The notes under the pieces: generated by a model
The model's database searches: none
Told to the model about the DNA's origin: nothing
What the model saw: only the letters and a program-made list of their open reading frames with translations
Part shown: piece after piece, positions 60,354 to 64,000 of the stretch
How the letters are laid out: every line of letters starts with the position of its first letter
Numbering within the stretch: position 1 is the first letter of the stretch
Assembly: GCA_016795465.1 (NCBI GenBank)
Contig: JAEUHK010000127.1
Coordinates: 186,001 to 250,000, forward strand
Reading direction: 5' to 3'
From: Verrucomicrobiaceae bacterium
Lineage (GTDB): Bacteria; Verrucomicrobiota; Verrucomicrobiia; Verrucomicrobiales; Verrucomicrobiaceae
DNA: 64,000 nt
Position numbers and translations under genes: made by a program

Positions 60354-61270
60354 GCGGCCACCTCCACTTCTTCGCGTTTGTCGGCGGTGCGGCGTTTGGG
60401 GCCGGTGCGGTTGAGGAATTGCAGGCTGTTCACGGTGGTGAGGTCTTCGGGAAGGATGTCCGGCAGCGTGAGCTTGAGGCTGGTCTTCGCTTTGGAGCGG
60501 CCTTTGGCATCGAGCAGCGTGGTGATGAGCTGCGTGCGCAGTTTTTTGAATTTGGGATCGTGATTGATCGTGCGGCGGTCGCGTGGCCGGTCGAGGTCGA
60601 TGATCATCGGCTCGCCAAGCGTCGCGGGCGCGGTGGGCAGCAGCGGGATGACCTTGTCGGCGACCAAAATGGCCTCATCGGGGTCGTTCGTGATCCAGAT
60701 GACGGTGGTTTTGTTTTTCATCCAGATCTCGCTGATCTCGTCCTGAAGCGTGGCACGTGTGAGGGCATCGAGAGCGCTCAACGGCTCGTCCATGAGCAGT
60801 ACTTTCGGATTCATCGCCAGAGTGCGGGCGACGGAAACACGCTGCCGCATGCCCCCGGAGAGCTCTTTGGGCAGTTTGTGCGCCGCTGGCGTCAGTTTGA
60901 CCATCGCGATGTATTTGGCGACGTGCGCTTTGCGCTGTTCCGGCGTCCAATCTTTGAAAACTTCATCCACCGCGAGTGCGATGTTTTCCTCCACGGTCAG
61001 CCACGGAAGCAGCGAGTAGTTTTGGAAGACCAAACCGCGATCTGGGCCCGGTTCGGTGATCTTTTTGCCTTCGATGAGCGCTTCGCCGGTGTCGGGCTTC
61101 ACGAGACCGGAGATGAGATTGATGAGCGTGCTTTTCCCCGAGCCCGAGTAGCCGACGATGACGACGAACTCGCCTTCTTCGACGGAGAGATTGATGTCCT
61201 TGAGCACTTCGGTGCGTGAACCGGGAAGCCCGAAACCTTTGGAGGCGTTGTTGATTTGAATGAGAGACAT
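60350..61270 (-). CDS. nrtC: nitrate ABC transporter ATP-binding protein NrtC-like
   Basis: A 306-residue ABC ATPase: Walker A G-Y-S-G-S-G-K-S-T, Q-loop F-Q-N-Y-S-L-L-P-W, signature L-S-G-G-M-R-Q-R, Walker B V-L-L-M-D-E-P-L-S-A-L-D. At the H-loop it reads W-I-T-N-D-P-D-E-A, so the switch His is Asn. It lacks the C-terminal nitrate-binding domain of cyanobacterial NrtC (about 660 residues). It should pair with NrtD to make an asymmetric ATPase dimer. The 3' flank carries the GxxExxY insertion that separates it from nrtB. Confidence 0.9.
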   Translation of the reverse strand: MSLIQINNASKGFGLPGSRTEVLKDINLSVEEGEFVVIVGYSGSGKSTLINLISGLVKPDTGEALIEGKKITEPGPDRGLVFQNYSLLPWLTVEENIALAVDEVFKDWTPEQRKAHVAKYIAMVKLTPAAHKLPKELSGGMRQRVSVARTLAMNPKVLLMDEPLSALDALTRATLQDEISEIWMKNKTTVIWITNDPDEAILVADKVIPLLPTAPATLGEPMIIDLDRPRDRRTINHDPKFKKLRTQLITTLLDAKGRSKAKTSLKLTLPDILPEDLTTVNSLQFLNRTGPKRRTADKREEVEVAA

Positions 61271-61289
61271 GGCGGCGGCGGTTTTTGGG

Positions 61290-61795
61290 TCTCACGCAAA
61301 GGCGCAAAGGCGCAAAGGTCTGAGGCTTTGGGCTTGCCGACTGATGCGGAGATTTGTTAGCCTTTTGGGATGACGGAAAACCAAATTGCAAAAGCTGTCG
61401 TGGATGTGGCTTACAAGCTGCACACCGAACTTGGTCCAGGTTTGCTGGAGACGGTTTATGAGGTGCTGATGGAGCACGAACTGGTCCGCCGTGGGTTTTC
61501 GGTGCGGCGTCAGGTGCCGGTGCCGATTGAGTGGAACGGCGTGAAGTTCACCGAAGGCTTTAAAGCCGACTTGATCGTGAATGACCTCGTGATCGTGGAA
61601 TTGAAGTCGGTTGAGAAACTGGCTCCAGTTCATGCCAAACAGCTTCTCACCTACCTGCGATTGAAACAGCTGCGACTTGGCTTGCTGATCAACTTTGGCG
61701 AGGAAGTCATCAAAGATGGCATCAAACGCGTGGTGAACGGTTTGAGGGATTGATCCGGCCTGCCTTTCTTTGCGCCTTTGCGCCTTTGCGTGAGA
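61290..61795. mobile_element. expanded CACGCAAAGGCG palindrome enclosing a GxxExxY gene
   Basis: The 28-bp arm TCTCACGCAAAGGCGCAAAG... at 61290-61317 and its inverse at 61768-61795 are identical to the arms of the empty palindrome at 51197-51270, but here a plus-strand gene (61370-61753) lies between them. This looks like a full element of which 51197-51270 is the compact form. Mobility is inferred only from this arrangement and from its site inside the nrt operon. Confidence 0.65.
61370..61753 (+). CDS. GxxExxY protein (PD-(D/E)xK nuclease-like)
   Basis: A 127-residue protein with the eponymous G-L-L-E-T-V-Y near 24-30, then F-K-A-D-L-I-V ... V-I-V-E-L-K-S-V near 64-82, which matches the D ... 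E-x-K core of PD-(D/E)xK nucleases. Members are widespread, uncharacterised, and often next to AAAGGCGCAAAG-type repeats (as I recall). It is transcribed against the nrt operon between nrtC and nrtB and is bracketed by inverted repeat arms. Confidence 0.9.
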   Translation: MTENQIAKAVVDVAYKLHTELGPGLLETVYEVLMEHELVRRGFSVRRQVPVPIEWNGVKFTEGFKADLIVNDLVIVELKSVEKLAPVHAKQLLTYLRLKQLRLGLLINFGEEVIKDGIKRVVNGLRD

Positions 61796-61822
61796 CTTTT
61801 CTGAGTTCTTCCCGATCCAAAA

Positions 61823-61978
61823 CTCACGCAAAGGCGCAAAGGCGCAAAGGTTTGAGTTTTTGGCTCCTTGCGTGCCGAATGGCGACTCGGAGCGAGCGGC
61901 TCCCGATGATATTTGGCTCACTTGGAGGCTTGGAATGGGAAGATTCATAACTTTGCGGCTTTGCGCCTTGGCGTGAGA
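61823..61978. repeat. second, degenerate CACGCAAAGGCG palindrome next to nrtB
   Basis: The arm ACTCACGCAAAGGCGCAAAG at about 61822-61849 faces a degraded inverse copy at 61951-61978 (CTTTGCGGCTTTGCGCC...), with about 100 bp of non-coding sequence between. It ends 6 bp before the nrtB stop codon. The region between shows no gene. Confidence 0.7.
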
Positions 61979-61983
61979 TCTCA

Positions 61984-62871
61984 TCAGGCTGTTTTGAAGC
62001 GGCTTTCAACGACGCTCATGAGGCGGTCGAGGAGGTAGCCGATGAGGCCGATGGTGAGGATGCAGAGGATGATGTGGGCGTAGCTGTTGGCGTTGTATTG
62101 CTGCCAGAGGAAGCCGCCGACTCCCGGGCGACCGGTGAGCATCTCCACGGCGACGATGACGAGCCAGGCGATGCCGAGGCTCAAACGGAAGCCGGTGAAC
62201 ATGTAAGGCAGCGTGGCGGGCACGAGGACCTTCCAAAGGGTCTTCCACTTCGAGAGTTTGAGCACCTTGGCGACATTCAGGTAATCGACCGGCACGGCGC
62301 GGACGCCGACAGCGGTATTCATCACGGTGGGCCACATGGCGCAGATGGCGATGGTGAAGAGCGCGGCGGCATCGGAGGCACCGAAGGTGGTGCGACCATC
62401 ACCATCCATGATTTTGACGCCGCTGAAGAGAATCATGCCAAGTGGCAGCCAGGCGAGAGGTGAAACGGGCCTCAGCACTTGGATGATGGGATCAAAGGCC
62501 TTCGTGAACGGCTTTGAGAGGCCGAGGAAGAAGCCAATCGGCGTGCCGATAACGAGTGCGATCATATAACCCTGTGCCACGAGCACGAGTGACATCCAGG
62601 TGAAGCGCAGAATGCCCTGATCGAGTTCACCGCGCTTGGCGAAAGGCTCGACGATGTAGGGCTTGCTGGCGGTCCAGGTCTCGACGGGCGTGGGCAGATC
62701 CGCGGAGAGGCCTTCACGCTTCGTGATTTTGACCTTGTCGCCGAAATCATCGACCTTTTCCGTCACCACAGACTTTCCGGCGATGGCATACCAGAAGACG
62801 CAGGTGATGAAGATCGCGACCAACGGCAGGAAGATGGAGTCGAGTTTGTATTTGTGGATGAAGGGATGCAT
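61984..62871 (-). CDS. nrtB: nitrate ABC transporter permease NrtB
   Basis: A 295-residue permease with six or more membrane helices and the EAA loop region V-R-A-V-P-V-D-Y-L-N-V-A-K-V-L-K, ending in L-P-Y-M-F-T-G-F-R-L-S-L-G-I-A-W. The segment between helix 1 and 2 (about 35-80) is longer than in proteobacterial SsuC-type permeases. It forms the channel of the NrtABCD importer. The gap to nrtA (about 116 bp) is filled by another palindrome. Confidence 0.92.
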   Translation of the reverse strand: MHPFIHKYKLDSIFLPLVAIFITCVFWYAIAGKSVVTEKVDDFGDKVKITKREGLSADLPTPVETWTASKPYIVEPFAKRGELDQGILRFTWMSLVLVAQGYMIALVIGTPIGFFLGLSKPFTKAFDPIIQVLRPVSPLAWLPLGMILFSGVKIMDGDGRTTFGASDAAALFTIAICAMWPTVMNTAVGVRAVPVDYLNVAKVLKLSKWKTLWKVLVPATLPYMFTGFRLSLGIAWLVIVAVEMLTGRPGVGGFLWQQYNANSYAHIILCILTIGLIGYLLDRLMSVVESRFKTA

Positions 62872-62886
62872 GGCGGCGGCAATGGA

Positions 62887-62981
62887 ATTCCTGATTTTGG
62901 ATTCCTGATTCCTGATTCCCTCATCCTGATCTCCGCACCGGATGGCTTGGAGAATCAGGAATCAGGATTCTTGAATCAGGA
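62887..62981. repeat. ATTCCTGATTC palindrome between nrtA and nrtB
   Basis: ATTCCTGATTTTGGATTCCT followed by GATTCCTGATTCCC on the left faces GAGAATCAGGAATCAGGATT and CTTGAATCAGGAGT on the right, about 30 bp apart. It is an imperfect palindrome of a different family from the others in the window, occupying most of the nrtA-nrtB gap. In a transcript it would fold as a long hairpin between the two cistrons. Confidence 0.7.
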
Positions 62982-62987
62982 GTGGCT

Positions 62988-64000
62988 TCAGCCCTTGATC
63001 GTCTTCACCGCGAAGGAGGCGGCGTAGGCTTCGAGGTCGGCGGTGGGGTCGAATTTGACGCCGTCGAAGAGGGTTTCGGCGCTGGTGTCGGCTCCGGCGT
63101 GGGCGTAGCCGATTTCCTTCATGGCCTCTTCATAGATGTCGGAACGCATGACCTGCTTGGCGACACCTTCGTAGTCGGGAGCGCCTTCGACGAAGCCCCA
63201 GCGGCGGAGCTGCGTGAGCCACCACTTGGCGTATTTGGCCTGCGGGTAGTTGCAGTTGCGATCGCTGAAGATCATGTAGTTCGGGTCCTTGAACTTGCGG
63301 CCGTCGCCCATGAGGTATTTGCCTTCGAGGCGGCCGAGGATGGTCTCCGGCGGGCAGTTGATGTAGGTGGCGGCGCTGACGATGTTGGCCTGCTCGGCGC
63401 GGTTCTCCATCTTGTCGAGCCACACGCTGGCTTCATGCAGGGCCTTGAGCACGGCTTTGACGGTCTTCGGATTCTTTGCGGTGAACTCCTCGGTGAAGGC
63501 GCAGACTTTTTCAGGATGATCTTTCCAGATCGCCTGCGTGGTGATGGAGGTGAAGCCGATGTCTTCCGCGATGCACTTGGCGTTCCAGGGTTCGCCGACG
63601 CAGAAGCCGTCCATCTTGCCGACTTTCATGTTCGCAGCCATTTGTGGAGGTGGCACGGTGATGAGAGAAACATCCGCGCCTGCGCCTGCGGCGTCGCCGG
63701 GATTGATGCCACCTGCGGCGAGGTAATAACGAATCCACATGGCGTGCGTGCCGGGCGGGAAGGTCATCGCGAAGGTCATTGGCGTGCCTTTGGCCTTGGC
63801 ATCCTCGACGAATGGCTTCAGCGCCTTCGGATCGTCGGTGACCTTTCCTTTGAGCGAATTGGCGAGCGTGATGGCCTGGCCGTTGCGGTTCATGATCCAC
63901 GGCACGACCATCGGCTTCTTCGGAGCGCCGCCGAGGCCCATCGAAGAGGCAATCGGCATGCCGAGAAGCATGTGCGTGGCATGGATGTCGCCATTGGAGA
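62988..64000 (-). CDS. nrtA: nitrate-binding protein NrtA, N-terminus beyond the right edge
   Basis: At least 336 codons of a NrtA/CmpA-type periplasmic nitrate/bicarbonate-binding protein, open to the right edge. Recognisable blocks are N-G-D-I-H-A-T-H-M-L-L-G-M-P-I, M-T-F-A-M-T-F-P-P-G-T-H, F-C-V-G-E-P-W-N and Y-L-M-G-D-G-R-K-F. The signal peptide and first ~70 residues are outside the window. It captures nitrate for the nrtBCD importer encoded downstream on the same strand. Confidence 0.93.
   Translation of the reverse strand, partial: SNGDIHATHMLLGMPIASSMGLGGAPKKPMVVPWIMNRNGQAITLANSLKGKVTDDPKALKPFVEDAKAKGTPMTFAMTFPPGTHAMWIRYYLAAGGINPGDAAGAGADVSLITVPPPQMAANMKVGKMDGFCVGEPWNAKCIAEDIGFTSITTQAIWKDHPEKVCAFTEEFTAKNPKTVKAVLKALHEASVWLDKMENRAEQANIVSAATYINCPPETILGRLEGKYLMGDGRKFKDPNYMIFSDRNCNYPQAKYAKWWLTQLRRWGFVEGAPDYEGVAKQVMRSDIYEEAMKEIGYAHAGADTSAETLFDGVKFDPTADLEAYAASFAVKTIKG

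Noticed and set aside
59424..60563. A 379-codon plus-strand frame
   Set aside because: Antisense to nrtD and nrtC; both ABC ATPases have complete motifs, and the antisense product has none.
61290..61978. Possible CRISPR array from the recurring CACGCAAAGGCG units
   Set aside because: The units are inverted, not direct, spacing is irregular, one interval contains a gene, and there are no cas genes.

Overview
The window is high-GC DNA that reads like a chromosome segment from a Verrucomicrobiota bacterium, probably near Prosthecobacter/Verrucomicrobium. This is an inference from gene content: two DUF1549/DUF1553 proteins (one with planctomycete-type cytochrome and WD40 repeats), a Tat-type DUF1501 partner, an FGly sulfatase, DUF1080, ceramidase-like and sialate-esterase proteins, an ECF42-type sigma factor with DGPF proteins, and very dense, tightly packed coding. 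No rRNA, tRNA or CRISPR array was recognised. One gene runs off each edge.

Layout. 0-12 kb: a partial enolase-like gene, an acyltransferase, YkvA, a giant cytochrome/WD40/DUF1549/DUF1553 protein, small secreted and HhH proteins, an M3 oligopeptidase, a MetE C-terminal-like enzyme and a PQQ-propeller protein. 12-18 kb: an unusual three-gene unit made of an FHA/coiled-coil/TM/peptide-binding fusion, a diverged permease and a DppD-type ATPase. 17.7-25 kb: MOSC-mobA, a Gfo/Idh oxidoreductase, a kinase-receiver fusion, a PrsW-type membrane protease pair, a GNAT enzyme and a repetitive Arg/Pro/Gly-rich secreted protein. 25-34 kb: the DUF1549-DUF1501 operon, a sulfatase, a GspE/PilB ATPase and a GspK-like pseudopilin. 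33.7-38.1 kb: an eight-gene ECF42 operon with three YCII/DGPF paralogues. 38.1-38.9 kb: a REP-associated transposase (RAYT) bracketed by its palindromes. 38.9-45.6 kb: a frameshifted secreted TIM-barrel gene, ceramidase-like, esterase, ExbD, DUF1080 and thrC. 45.5-64 kb: nitrate assimilation.

Nitrate genes: a minus-strand operon porin-cysJ-nirA-dmsBC fusion-nasA (54.3 to 45.6 kb) and a minus-strand transporter nrtA-nrtB-nrtC-nrtD (64 to 59.5 kb). Between them lie a plus-strand cupin/sialate-esterase/beta-helix block and a PIN-type toxin-antitoxin pair. The inferred flow is porin, NrtABCD uptake, NasA reduction to nitrite (electrons probably through the DmsBC-like membrane protein), then NirA reduction to ammonium with the diflavin protein as a plausible donor. 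The mobA and MOSC genes at 18 kb may serve the molybdenum cofactor of NasA.

The most striking signal is a layer of short repeats. Several palindromic or short-period families sit between genes, at start and stop codons, and in frame inside conserved proteins (DUF1549 protein, NasA twice, the diflavin reductase, NirA, the TIM-barrel protein). Two families enclose a possible mobilising gene: a RAYT flanked by same-orientation REP-like palindromes, and a GxxExxY nuclease-like gene lying between the arms of a palindrome that also occurs elsewhere in the window without any gene.
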